Source of the DNA: Candidatus Pacearchaeota archaeon
GTDB taxonomy: Archaea > Nanobdellota > Nanobdellia > Pacearchaeales > GW2011-AR1
Assembly (NCBI GenBank): GCA_017609695.1
Contig: JAFCDM010000035.1
Coordinates: 1 to 7,043, forward strand
DNA length: 7,043 nucleotides
Direction: 5' to 3'
The position numbers and the translations under genes are program-made. The stretch's first letter is position 1; every line of letters starts with the position of its first letter. The notes beneath the pieces were generated by a model that was not told the origin of the DNA, ran no database searches, and saw only the letters and a list, made by a program, of their open reading frames with translations. Shown piece after piece: positions 1 to 5,400 of the stretch.

Positions 1-16
1 TATTGCAAAACGCATT

Positions 17-262
17 TTATCTCTTTGATTTCCAAATAATTGTCAAACAAACAATTATTATAAAAAATAAACTAATTGTTGCTGGAAATTTATATTCAAA
101 TTTTAAAAATGAAATCAAGATGATAAATATTATTGAAATTATAGACATAACTAATAATCTTTTTCTCCATTGTTTTAATTCTTCTTTACATAGTTTTGCA
201 AGTAAAAGCCCTGTTGGAAATCCTGCAAGCAAGACTAATAAATAAAATAATTTTTCTATCAT
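17..262 (-). CDS. Small three-helix membrane protein, unknown function
   Basis: An 81-residue protein with three hydrophobic segments at about residues 4-22, 36-53 and 60-77. They are joined by a charged loop (KEELKQWRKR, about 26-35) and a short loop around 54-59; the tail is basic (KSKR). The GFPTG turn in helix 1 followed by AKLCKEEL recalls small polytopic proteins seen in DPANN archaea, but I cannot name a family. The ATG at 262 is preferred because a TATA-like box at 284-297 lies about 28 nt upstream, which fits a leaderless message; there is no Shine-Dalgarno site. The opposite strand is also open over most of this stretch, but that translation is Asn/Ile-rich and lacks a coherent organisation. 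It ends with TAA. The call that it is a real membrane protein is fairly firm; its role is unknown. Confidence 0.72.
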   Translation of the reverse strand: MIEKLFYLLVLLAGFPTGLLLAKLCKEELKQWRKRLLVMSIISIIFIILISFLKFEYKFPATISLFFIIIVCLTIIWKSKR

Positions 263-283
263 TGTTTATTAATGTGTAGATTG

Positions 284-297
284 TTTTTAAATATAAT
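284..297. promoter_or_regulatory. TATA-like box, possibly bidirectional
   Basis: The core tttaaatata (286-295) reads as a TATA box on both strands. On the minus strand it sits about 28 nt before the ATG of the membrane protein gene, as expected for leaderless transcription. On the plus strand it would place a start site near 312-317, at the 5' edge of the candidate structured RNA. The same ten bases recur in the plus-strand promoter at 1037-1046. The minus-strand assignment is the safer one. Confidence 0.55.
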
Positions 298-311
298 TGA
301 ATGTGTTGGGG

Positions 312-384
312 GATAATCTAGTTTGTAAAAATTAGGAGGAGGGCTGTAAGCCTGAATGATTAAACCGCTGTTAAGTCTCTTTTT
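312..384 (+). ncRNA. Candidate short structured RNA, family unknown
   Basis: There is no protein gene here, but several RNA-like signals line up. A TATA-like box at 286-295 predicts a start near 312-317. A hairpin at 317-336 has 318-324 pairing with 329-335 (one G-U) and closes on GTAA, a GNRA-type tetraloop. A second small hairpin, GGCT-gta-AGCC, occupies 342-352. The T-run at 380-384 could end the transcript, giving about 70 nt. I looked for C/D boxes (RUGAUGA, CUGA), an ACA box, and SRP, RNase P, 5S and tRNA features. Only a lone CTGA at 352-355 followed by ATGATTA was seen, which is not enough for a C/D guide RNA. Both ends are inferred. It could instead be plain intergenic DNA. Confidence 0.3.
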
Positions 385-397
385 GCATCAGCAAAAA
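380..397. terminator. Palindrome with T-run on each strand, likely bidirectional terminator
   Basis: TTTTTGC-ATCA-GCAAAAA is a perfect 7-bp inverted repeat with a 4-nt loop. It presents five T residues on the plus strand (380-384) and five on the minus strand (complement of 393-397). It lies between a possible rightward RNA (from about 312) and the leftward 153-aa gene, whose stop is about 57 nt away. That is where convergent transcripts would be expected to end. Archaeal termination mainly needs a T-rich tract, so function is plausible but not proven. Confidence 0.45.
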
Positions 398-415
398 TTC
401 GAACTAAGTGAGAAG

Positions 416-450
416 TCGTGATTGCTAAATTTTAATGGGGGAAAGACATG
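416..450. repeat. Left arm of inverted repeat flanking the 153-aa gene
   Basis: It reads tcgtgattgct (416-426), a 15-nt AT/G-rich spacer, then aaagacatg (442-450). The inverted partner at 970-1006 has the same 11-mer and 9-mer in the same order, with a 17-nt spacer. Within the spacer the part next to the 11-mer is also similar: on the minus strand this arm reads cattaaaatttagcaatc and the partner reads cataaataagcaatc. The arm ends 3 nt from the stop codon of the gene it flanks, so it would lie in that gene's 3' untranslated region. Confidence 0.65.
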
Positions 451-453
451 AGA

Positions 454-915
454 CTAGCTTTCATAGATTGTTGATGTAATTTTCTCTAAATTTTCTTCGA
501 TGCCTAATAATTCTGCAGCTTGTTTAAATCCTTTAGGTGTTCTAAGAACATCAAGATAATCTCTTTTGTCTGCTCTTTCGGCAGCAACAAATAATCCATT
601 TTCAAGAAGTTTTATTTCAAATTTTCCATGAATGCTATCTCCTGTCCTTAATAATTTAAGTTTTGCATTTCCACTATTATTTGCCTGACTAACTTCTTTA
701 CGAATCCACCAACCAAAAAATTGTTTTTTTTCTATAGTCTCTGCAAGAATATCAACAGCGGTTCCAATAGTAATTCTTGGATCTGCATAAGTACGTTCAC
801 TTGTAGAAGCTCCCTCAATTAAGAAATAATTTTCATTGGGCATTGCCCCTTTAAGCCCTTCAAAATTCTTTGCTAAATAATGGGTAATTGTTTGAGTTAT
901 TGCTGCATTTTTCAT
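454..915 (-). CDS. Unrecognised 153-aa soluble protein
   Basis: I do not recognise this protein. It has 153 residues, no signal peptide, no transmembrane segment and no cysteine. It appears mixed alpha/beta. Visible marks are a Trp pair (FFGWW, 66-70), a Gly/Asn-rich turn (about 79-83), a probable beta-hairpin (KFEIKLLENGLFVAAER, about 98-114) and a C-terminal helical part (TPKGFKQAAELLGIEENLEKI, split around 126-147). No catalytic or metal-binding motif stands out, and it does not resemble a transposase, recombinase or known toxin. The ATG at 915 is supported by a TATA-like box about 27 nt upstream; the message looks leaderless. The gene is divergent from the interrupted frame at 1085 and lies wholly inside an inverted repeat (416-450 and 970-1006). 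It ends with TAG. It is very likely a real gene because the frame is long, starts at a well-placed promoter and translates to a protein-like composition. Confidence 0.75.
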   Translation of the reverse strand: MKNAAITQTITHYLAKNFEGLKGAMPNENYFLIEGASTSERTYADPRITIGTAVDILAETIEKKQFFGWWIRKEVSQANNSGNAKLKLLRTGDSIHGKFEIKLLENGLFVAAERADKRDYLDVLRTPKGFKQAAELLGIEENLEKITSTIYES

Positions 916-934
916 TAAATCTTAGGTATTTTAT

Positions 935-946
935 TAATATTTAAAG
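935..946 (-). promoter_or_regulatory. TATA-like box for the 153-aa gene
   Basis: On the minus strand this reads ctttaaatatta. Its centre is about 26-27 nt upstream of the ATG at 915, so transcription would begin at or next to the start codon. A second AT-rich candidate (gaatataaatc on the minus strand, around 947-957) lies further out and would give a short leader of about 10 nt. Confidence 0.55.
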
Positions 947-969
947 ATTTATATTCTAGAATTATATAG

Positions 970-1006
970 CATGTCTTTGGGTGGGTTCATAAATAAGCAA
1001 TCACGA
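970..1006. repeat. Right arm of inverted repeat flanking the 153-aa gene
   Basis: It reads catgtcttt (970-978), a 17-nt spacer (979-995), then agcaatcacga (996-1006). It is the inverted counterpart of 416-450, with the 11-mer outermost and the 9-mer innermost in both arms. It lies about 55-90 nt upstream of the start codon of the minus-strand gene, beyond its TATA box, so it should not be part of that transcript. The whole bracketed unit runs 416-1006 (591 bp). I see no convincing short target-site duplication immediately outside the two outer ends. Confidence 0.65.
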
Positions 1007-1012
1007 TTCGAT

Positions 1013-1024
1013 TTAACGTGTTAA
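1013..1024. promoter_or_regulatory. Small palindrome upstream of promoter, possible operator
   Basis: TTAAC-gt-GTTAA is a 5-bp inverted repeat with a 2-nt centre, 12 nt before the TATA-like box at 1037-1046 and just outside the right repeat arm. The spot suits a transcription-factor site, but in DNA this AT-rich so short a palindrome could arise by chance. Confidence 0.2.
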
Positions 1025-1036
1025 GGGATAATAATC

Positions 1037-1046
1037 TTTAAATATA
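1037..1046 (+). promoter_or_regulatory. TATA-like box for the interrupted frame at 1085
   Basis: tttaaatata, identical to the box at 286-295, predicts a start near 1067-1069. The leader would be about 17 nt. It would contain GGGG (1069-1072) about 12 nt before the ATG at 1085, only a loose match to a Shine-Dalgarno site. Confidence 0.5.
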
Positions 1047-1084
1047 TTCTAATGCTAATTAAAATAATGGGGTTTGATTAAAAT

Positions 1085-1267
1085 ATGACTTATAAGATAA
1101 TGAAAAAACATTGGACAGACCTTCTAGATGTGGAGTTTCCAGACCCACTATGAAGCATGCTCAAAAAAACTGGCGGTGGGAATATGGGGCTTGCTACAGG
1201 AAGAGTTTGGACACAAAAAGGACATGATGAGAGAAGAAAGAGGGTTTTATCTACTCCTCTTCCATAA
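1085..1267 (+). pseudogene. Short reading frame interrupted by one in-frame TGA
   Basis: From the ATG at 1085 the frame codes for 22 residues ending FPDPL. It meets TGA at 1151-1153 and continues in the same frame for 37 more residues to TAA at 1265-1267. The downstream part has a strongly protein-like sequence, with KKTGGGNMGLATGRVW (about codons 27-42) followed by a basic stretch (GHDERRKR) and the ending LSTPLP. Composition is visibly richer in G and C than the flanks, as in a constrained coding region. There is a promoter (1037-1046) upstream and a T5 run (1273-1277) just after the stop. With the TGA decoded it would be a 60-residue basic protein without cysteine. I do not recognise the family. 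Alternatives are a point-mutated pseudogene, a sequencing error (TGG or CGA to TGA), TGA readthrough or recoding, or restart at the ATG at 1157, two codons after the TGA. A conserved structured RNA is less likely. Confidence 0.45.
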
Positions 1268-1283
1268 AAATCTTTTTAGTTAA

Positions 1284-1291
1284 GTTTATTA
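1284..1291 (+). promoter_or_regulatory. Weak TATA-like box for dph5
   Basis: gtttatta lies about 26 nt before the ATG at 1314, which would make the dph5 message leaderless. The match is poor, and readthrough from the promoter at 1037-1046 is possible. Confidence 0.3.
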
Positions 1292-1313
1292 AGTGAGATT
1301 TTTTGTTTTTTTT

Positions 1314-2015
1314 ATGTTATACATAATAGGATTAGGTTTAAATGAAAAAGGCATAAGCAAGCAGGGAATGCTTATCTTAGAGAAATGTCATAAGGTTTAC
1401 TTAGAGGGATATACAGTTGATTTTCCATATAAGATTGATGATTTAAGGCTTGGAAAAAAAATTAAAATTTTGGAACGAGGAGAAGTGGAATCTAATCAAT
1501 TAATTAAAGAAGCAAAAGGAAGAAACATTGCTCTTCTGGTTTATGGGAGTCCTTTGTTTGCAACAACTCATATGTCCCTTGTTTTAGATGCAAAATCTCA
1601 AAAAATTAATGTTGAAGTAATTTATTCTTCTTCTGTTTTTGATGCTGTTGCTGAAACTGGTTTGCAACTTTATAAATTTGGGAAAATAGCGAGTATGCCT
1701 GATTTAGAAAAAGGAGAATCTGATTTTTTAAAATATGTTAAAGAAAATCAATCTATTAATGCACATTCACTTATTTTAATTGATATTGGAATGAGTTTTA
1801 AAAAAGCTGTTGAAAAATTAGAAAAAGCTGTTGAAAAAGATAATGTTAAAGTTGATAAAATTGTGGTTTGTTCAAAACTTGGAACTGAGGAATCTGAAAT
1901 CTTTTATGATAAAATTGAAGGGCTTAAGGAAAAAGAAATTTCTGCACCTTTTTGTTTTATAATTCCTAGTGAAATGCATTTCTTAGAAAAAGAAGGGTTG
2001 AGAAGGTTTGGTTAA
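1314..2015 (+). CDS. dph5: Diphthine synthase (diphthamide biosynthesis methyltransferase)
   Basis: This SAM-dependent methyltransferase methylates the aminocarboxypropyl-histidine intermediate on translation elongation factor 2 during diphthamide synthesis in the cytoplasm. It belongs to the tetrapyrrole-methylase-like fold. Recognisable parts are the N-terminal MLYIIGLGLNEKGIS (1-15), the cofactor-loop region GSPLFATTH (78-86) and IYSSSVFDAVAETGLQLYKFGK (about 103-124), which matches the family block usually ending TGLxxYxFGK. Later come SLILIDIG and, near the end, FCFIIPSEMHFLE. Family members start MxLYxIGLGL, so I choose the ATG at 1314 over the GTG at 1293, which would add seven hydrophobic residues. 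The product is 233 aa, shorter than the roughly 260 aa usual in archaea. The family's GDP triplet reads GSP here. It ends with TAA. The bacterial-style archaeal name is dphB. Confidence 0.88.
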   Translation: MLYIIGLGLNEKGISKQGMLILEKCHKVYLEGYTVDFPYKIDDLRLGKKIKILERGEVESNQLIKEAKGRNIALLVYGSPLFATTHMSLVLDAKSQKINVEVIYSSSVFDAVAETGLQLYKFGKIASMPDLEKGESDFLKYVKENQSINAHSLILIDIGMSFKKAVEKLEKAVEKDNVKVDKIVVCSKLGTEESEIFYDKIEGLKEKEISAPFCFIIPSEMHFLEKEGLRRFG

Positions 2016-2151
2016 ATTAAACATCCATAACCTTTAAAAACTCTAATTCATAAATAATATTTTTATAATTTAAAAATGGCTATGCAAAATATATTTTTTA
2101 TAAGATATTTTGAATATGGAATTAGTCAGAACTTTCTATATTAAAATTTAT

Positions 2152-2169
2152 ACAAGATAAAAATCTTGT
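2152..2169. repeat. 18-bp palindrome just upstream of the 85-aa gene
   Basis: ACAAGAT-AAAA-ATCTTGT is a perfect 7-bp inverted repeat with a 4-nt loop. It ends two bases before the Shine-Dalgarno AGGAG (2171-2175). If transcription starts from the TATA-like stretch near 2135-2142 (start about 2165), the palindrome overlaps the start site and would suit an operator. If it starts further upstream, the message would carry a hairpin beside the ribosome site. The rest of 2016-2181 is AT-rich and holds nothing else I can name. Confidence 0.45.
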
Positions 2170-2181
2170 TAGGAGCTTATT

Positions 2182-2439
2182 ATGTCAATAGATGATTATG
2201 TAAAGAAATGTAAGGATAATAGTACTAGAGATAACCCCCGCGCTTTAACTTGCTCTCTTGTTTTTATGGATGATTTTACTGGAAAATTAACAAAGTCTGG
2301 GAAGGAGTTTATTAATTATTATTTCCCAAGATGGATTTCTGATATTAAAAAAAAGGGTAAAGAAAAAGCTAAAAAATTTTATACGAATGCCCCGCCTTTA
2401 GTTCAGGCATATATTAGAAACAAACATTTCTATCATTAA
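2182..2439 (+). CDS. Unrecognised 85-aa protein
   Basis: I do not recognise this small soluble protein. It has two cysteines (10, 24), an aromatic patch INYYFPRW (44-51), a lysine-rich helical stretch (DIKKKGKEKAKKFY, about 54-67) and a PPLVQAYIRN segment near the C-terminus. No transmembrane helix or zinc-binding cluster is visible. The start is firm: AGGAG (2171-2175) sits 6 nt before the ATG. An ACAAGAT/ATCTTGT palindrome immediately precedes that site. The gap to ileS is 53 nt on the same strand, so the two may share a transcript, although ileS also has a TATA-like box of its own. It ends with TAA. A strong ribosome site, isolated regulatory palindrome and sensible composition make a real gene likely. 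Confidence 0.7.
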   Translation: MSIDDYVKKCKDNSTRDNPRALTCSLVFMDDFTGKLTKSGKEFINYYFPRWISDIKKKGKEKAKKFYTNAPPLVQAYIRNKHFYH

Positions 2440-2448
2440 ATAAGACAG

Positions 2449-2459
2449 ATTTAAAAATA
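2449..2459 (+). promoter_or_regulatory. TATA-like box in front of ileS
   Basis: atttaaaaata is centred about 39 nt before the ileS ATG. It would give a leader of roughly 13 nt that opens almost at the Shine-Dalgarno site (2479-2483). Co-transcription from the 85-aa gene is the alternative. Confidence 0.4.
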
Positions 2460-2478
2460 ACAAAAATCTAATAATAAA

Positions 2479-2483
2479 GAGGT
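2479..2483 (+). promoter_or_regulatory. Shine-Dalgarno site for ileS
   Basis: GAGGT lies 9 nt before the ATG at 2493 and supports that start over the out-of-frame ATG at 2497. Confidence 0.6.
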
Positions 2484-2492
2484 AAATATAAT

Positions 2493-5300
2493 ATGTATGA
2501 TACACAAGAAATTGAAAAGGAAATATTAGATTTTTGGAAGAAAAAAGCTATTTATAAAAAAAGCAGGATAAAAAATGCCAAGGGCAAACCATTTTACATG
2601 ATGGATGGACCTCCTTATGCAACAGGACATATTCATATGGGGACTGCCCTTAATAAGATTCTAAAAGATATTGCAATGAGGAGTCATAGATTGCAAGGAT
2701 TTGATGTTTTTGATAGGGTTGGGTATGATACTCATGGGGTTCCTATTGAATTTCAAATTGAAAAAGAGATTGGAAGTAAATCTAAAAAAGATATTGAAAA
2801 GTATGGTGCTAAAAAATTTATAGACAAATGTAAAAAATTTGCAACTAGATTCATCGATGTGATGAGTGATGAATTTAAAAATTTAGGTGTTTGGATGGAT
2901 TTTAAAAATCCTTATTTGACCTTAGATGAGAGTTATGTTGAAACAATATGGGATTGTTTTAAGGTTGCTGATAAAAAAGACTTATTATATTTGGGAAAAT
3001 ACCCTATACATATTTGCCCAAGATGTGAAACAGCTGTTGCATATAATGAAATTGAATATAATAAACAAGAAGACACCTCGGTATTTGTTAAATTTCCATT
3101 AAAATCTCAAAGAGATAATGTTTTTTTAATTATTTGGACAACTACTCCCTGGACACTTCCAGCAAATACAGGAGTTATGGTTAATCCTAATTTTGATTAT
3201 CAAGAAATTAAAGTTAAAAATGAAAGATGGATTATTTCTAAAAAATTAGTCCCAAAAATAATGAAAGAGGTGGGATTGGATTATGATGTTAAAAAAACAT
3301 TTAAAGGAAAAGATATGCAAAGTTGGGAATATCAAAATCCTTTATCTAAAAATTTAAAATTAAACCTTAAAAATGCATATAGAGTTGTTTTGTCAAGTAG
3401 ATATGTTAATTTAGAAGAAGGAACTGGGCTTGTGCATTGTGCTCCTGGGCATGGGAAAGAGGATTATGAAGTTGGGAAAAAATATAAACTAGATGCTCCT
3501 TCTCCAGTTAATATTAATGGATTGCTGACTGAAGAGGCAGGTAAATATGCAAATAAAAAAGCTAGAGTTGTTGATGAAGAGATAATCCGAGATTTAGAAA
3601 AAGATAATTGTTTGGTTCATAAAATAAAGTATAAACATGATTATCCTTTATGTTGGAGGTGTAAAAGCTCTTTATTAATGGTTTCACAACCACAATGGTT
3701 TTTAAAGATTTCTAAAATTCATTCTAAATTACTAAAAGAAAATATGAATACTAATTGGATTCCTTCTTGGATGAGATTAAGAATGAAATCTTGGTTAGAA
3801 GGTATTTCAGATTGGCCTGTTTCAAGAAAAAGATATTGGGGAACCCCCTTGCCTATTTGGATTTGTGATAAATGTAATAAAAAGATAGTTATCGGAAGTA
3901 AAGCTGAATTAAAAAAATTAGGTGGGAAAGTTGGCGGAGTTCATAAACCAGAGATTGATGCAGTTAAATTTAAATGTAAATGTGGGGGGATTATGAAAAG
4001 AGTAGAAGATGTTTTAGATGTTTGGTTTGATTCTGGAGTTTCAAGCTGGGCTGCCTTAGATAAAAAGCAAATTAAGAAATTTTGGCCTGCTAATTTAAAT
4101 TTAGAAGGGAAAGACCAGGTTAGGGGGTGGTGGAATTCTCAATTTATTTTATCTGAAATCAAATTTAATAAAAAACCTTTTGAAAATATTCTTGTTCATG
4201 GAATGGTTTTGGATTTAGGAAAAAGAAAAATGTCAAAATCTATTGGAAATATTGTTTCACCTAAAGATATGATAGAAAAATACGGGAGAGATAATCTAAG
4301 ATATTATTTTGCTAAAAGTTCTAAAGGAGAAGATTTTGCCTTTGATGAATCTGAATTTAAAGATATTCACACATTTTTTCGAGTTTTAACTAATGTAAAT
4401 TCATTTATAAATCAGTTAGATAATCAACATTCTAATTTAAAAATAGAAGATAAATGGATAAAAAGTAGATTTAATTCTTTTGTTAAAGAAATTCAGGAAA
4501 ATTATGATAAATTTAGGTATCCAGAAATTATAGAGTCTATTGAAAGATTTTTGATTTTTGATTTATCAAAGACATATATTAAAATTATAAGAGATAGAGC
4601 TGATGAAACTTATAATGTTTTAAATGAGATTAGAAGAGATTTACTAAAACTCCTTGCACCAATAACCCCGTTTATAACAGAAAAAATCTGGCAGGATTTA
4701 AAAGAAAAGAAAATAGTAAAGGAAGAATCTGTTCATCTTTCTAATTGGTCAAAATTTGATGGTAGATTTATCAATAAAAAATTAGAAAAAGATTTTGATG
4801 TTGTTTTACAAGTTATTGAGTTAGGATTAGCAGAAAGAGATAAATCAAAAATTGGATTAAAATGGCCTTTAAAAAAAGCAGTTGTTTCTATTAAGGAACC
4901 TATAAATAAAGAATTACAAGAGATAATATTAAATCAACTTAATATTAAGAGTTTAGAGTTTAAAAAATCAAATAAAGTTAATGTAAAATTAGATATAAAA
5001 TTAACTCCGGAATTAGAAGCAGAAGGTTATGCTCGGGAAATTTCAAGAAAAGTCCAAGCAGCAAGGAAGAAAGCAAGATTTGTTAAAAAAGATAAAATAA
5101 AATTAGGATTAGTCCTTGATGATGAATTAAAGGAATTGTTATCTGTTTATCCAAAAATTCTTTTGCTTATTAAAAATAGGACAAATAGCACAGAGGTTTT
5201 TATTAATCCCGAGGACAAAAACTATAAGAATAAATCTAATGAAAAAATCAAAGAGAAAAGTGTTGGGATTTTGTTTAGTAAAATAGTTACTCTAAGATAA
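2493..5300 (+). CDS. ileS: Isoleucine--tRNA ligase (IleRS), archaeal type
   Basis: This class Ia aminoacyl-tRNA synthetase attaches isoleucine to tRNA-Ile in the cytoplasm using ATP and edits mischarged valine. The Rossmann catalytic core shows PPYATGHIHMG (HIGH-type signature HIHMG, 46-50) and KMSKS (579-583). The editing (CP1) insert has the Thr-rich WTTTPWT (215-221) and the GTGLVHCAPGHGKEDY block with Asp324. Cysteines occur as HICPRC (175, 178) and CWRC (387, 390). A zinc-ribbon-like set is C458-x2-C461 with C495-x-C497. DWPVSRKRYWGTPLPIW and DVWFDSGVSSW are typical of IleRS rather than ValRS or LeuRS. An anticodon-binding helical domain follows (about 615-760), then a C-terminal part with the AEGYAREISRKVQ motif. 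At 935 aa it is somewhat shorter than many archaeal IleRS (about 1000-1050), with a short N-terminus. The start is set by GAGGT at 2479-2483. No frameshift or missing signature is seen. It ends with TAA, followed by a T7 tract. Confidence 0.97.
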   Translation: MYDTQEIEKEILDFWKKKAIYKKSRIKNAKGKPFYMMDGPPYATGHIHMGTALNKILKDIAMRSHRLQGFDVFDRVGYDTHGVPIEFQIEKEIGSKSKKDIEKYGAKKFIDKCKKFATRFIDVMSDEFKNLGVWMDFKNPYLTLDESYVETIWDCFKVADKKDLLYLGKYPIHICPRCETAVAYNEIEYNKQEDTSVFVKFPLKSQRDNVFLIIWTTTPWTLPANTGVMVNPNFDYQEIKVKNERWIISKKLVPKIMKEVGLDYDVKKTFKGKDMQSWEYQNPLSKNLKLNLKNAYRVVLSSRYVNLEEGTGLVHCAPGHGKEDYEVGKKYKLDAPSPVNINGLLTEEAGKYANKKARVVDEEIIRDLEKDNCLVHKIKYKHDYPLCWRCKSSLLMVSQPQWFLKISKIHSKLLKENMNTNWIPSWMRLRMKSWLEGISDWPVSRKRYWGTPLPIWICDKCNKKIVIGSKAELKKLGGKVGGVHKPEIDAVKFKCKCGGIMKRVEDVLDVWFDSGVSSWAALDKKQIKKFWPANLNLEGKDQVRGWWNSQFILSEIKFNKKPFENILVHGMVLDLGKRKMSKSIGNIVSPKDMIEKYGRDNLRYYFAKSSKGEDFAFDESEFKDIHTFFRVLTNVNSFINQLDNQHSNLKIEDKWIKSRFNSFVKEIQENYDKFRYPEIIESIERFLIFDLSKTYIKIIRDRADETYNVLNEIRRDLLKLLAPITPFITEKIWQDLKEKKIVKEESVHLSNWSKFDGRFINKKLEKDFDVVLQVIELGLAERDKSKIGLKWPLKKAVVSIKEPINKELQEIILNQLNIKSLEFKKSNKVNVKLDIKLTPELEAEGYAREISRKVQAARKKARFVKKDKIKLGLVLDDELKELLSVYPKILLLIKNRTNSTEVFINPEDKNYKNKSNEKIKEKSVGILFSKIVTLR

Positions 5301-5312
5301 CTGCATTACTTA

Positions 5313-5319
5313 TTTTTTT
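5313..5319 (+). terminator. Poly-T tract after ileS
   Basis: Seven T residues begin 12 nt after the ileS stop codon, with no stem-loop needed; archaeal RNA polymerase terminates on such tracts. The next promoter follows at 5345. Confidence 0.6.
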
Positions 5320-5344
5320 AATACTATGATTAAATGACGAAAAC

Positions 5345-5353
5345 ATTTAAATA
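5345..5353 (+). promoter_or_regulatory. TATA-like box for the TrmB-family regulator
   Basis: atttaaata predicts a start site near 5375. That lies downstream of the in-frame ATG at 5368 and so argues that translation begins at 5401, after a leader of about 25 nt. Confidence 0.55.
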
Positions 5354-5388
5354 GTCTATTTATTTTAATGAATTGTAAAAGATTTAAA

Positions 5389-5393
5389 GAGGG
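5389..5393 (+). promoter_or_regulatory. Shine-Dalgarno site deciding the regulator start
   Basis: GAGGG lies 7 nt before the ATG at 5401. The in-frame ATG at 5368 has no such site, and its codons MNCKRFKEGKN do not look like a family N-terminus. Confidence 0.6.
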
Positions 5394-5400
5394 AAAAAAC

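Noticed and set aside
3..245. Plus-strand open frame of 80 codons opposite the membrane protein gene
   Set aside because: Its translation is Asn/Ile/Lys-rich without organised segments and it has no promoter at suitable spacing. The minus strand gives a coherent three-helix membrane protein with a well-placed TATA box.
307..355. tRNA-Tyr-like 5' half: CTGTAAG could be an anticodon loop with GTA, preceded by a possible D-arm
   Set aside because: The D-loop would be about 14 nt and lacks GG, only three anticodon-stem pairs form, and no 3' acceptor strand complementary to TGGGGGA occurs downstream. TTCGAAC at 398-404 is not flanked by a T-stem.
1151..1153. Selenocysteine reading of the in-frame TGA
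   Set aside because: No archaeal SECIS-like hairpin was seen after the stop, few archaeal lineages encode selenoproteins, and the surroundings show no redox motif.
1150..1227. Overlapping +1-shifted frame starting at the ATG of ctATGAagc (25 codons)
   Set aside because: It is short and its translation (rich in Trp, Tyr and Arg) looks accidental. The original frame continues longer with a protein-like Gly-rich and basic sequence.
1293..1313. GTG start for dph5 seven codons upstream
   Set aside because: The family begins MxLYxIGLGL, matching the ATG at 1314; the extra residues are a hydrophobic run from T-rich DNA with no ribosome site.
2076..2144. 22-codon frame beginning ATG GCT ATG in the dph5 to 85-aa gap
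   Set aside because: It is very short, Phe/Tyr/Ile-rich as random AT-rich DNA would be, and has no clear ribosome site or family resemblance.
2447..2469. agattt / aaatct inverted repeat before ileS
   Set aside because: Only 6 bp with an 11-nt centre in very AT-rich DNA; expected by chance.
5368..5400. Upstream ATG adding 11 residues to the regulator
   Set aside because: It would lie upstream of the transcript start predicted from the TATA box and lacks a Shine-Dalgarno site, while 5401 has GAGGG at 7 nt.
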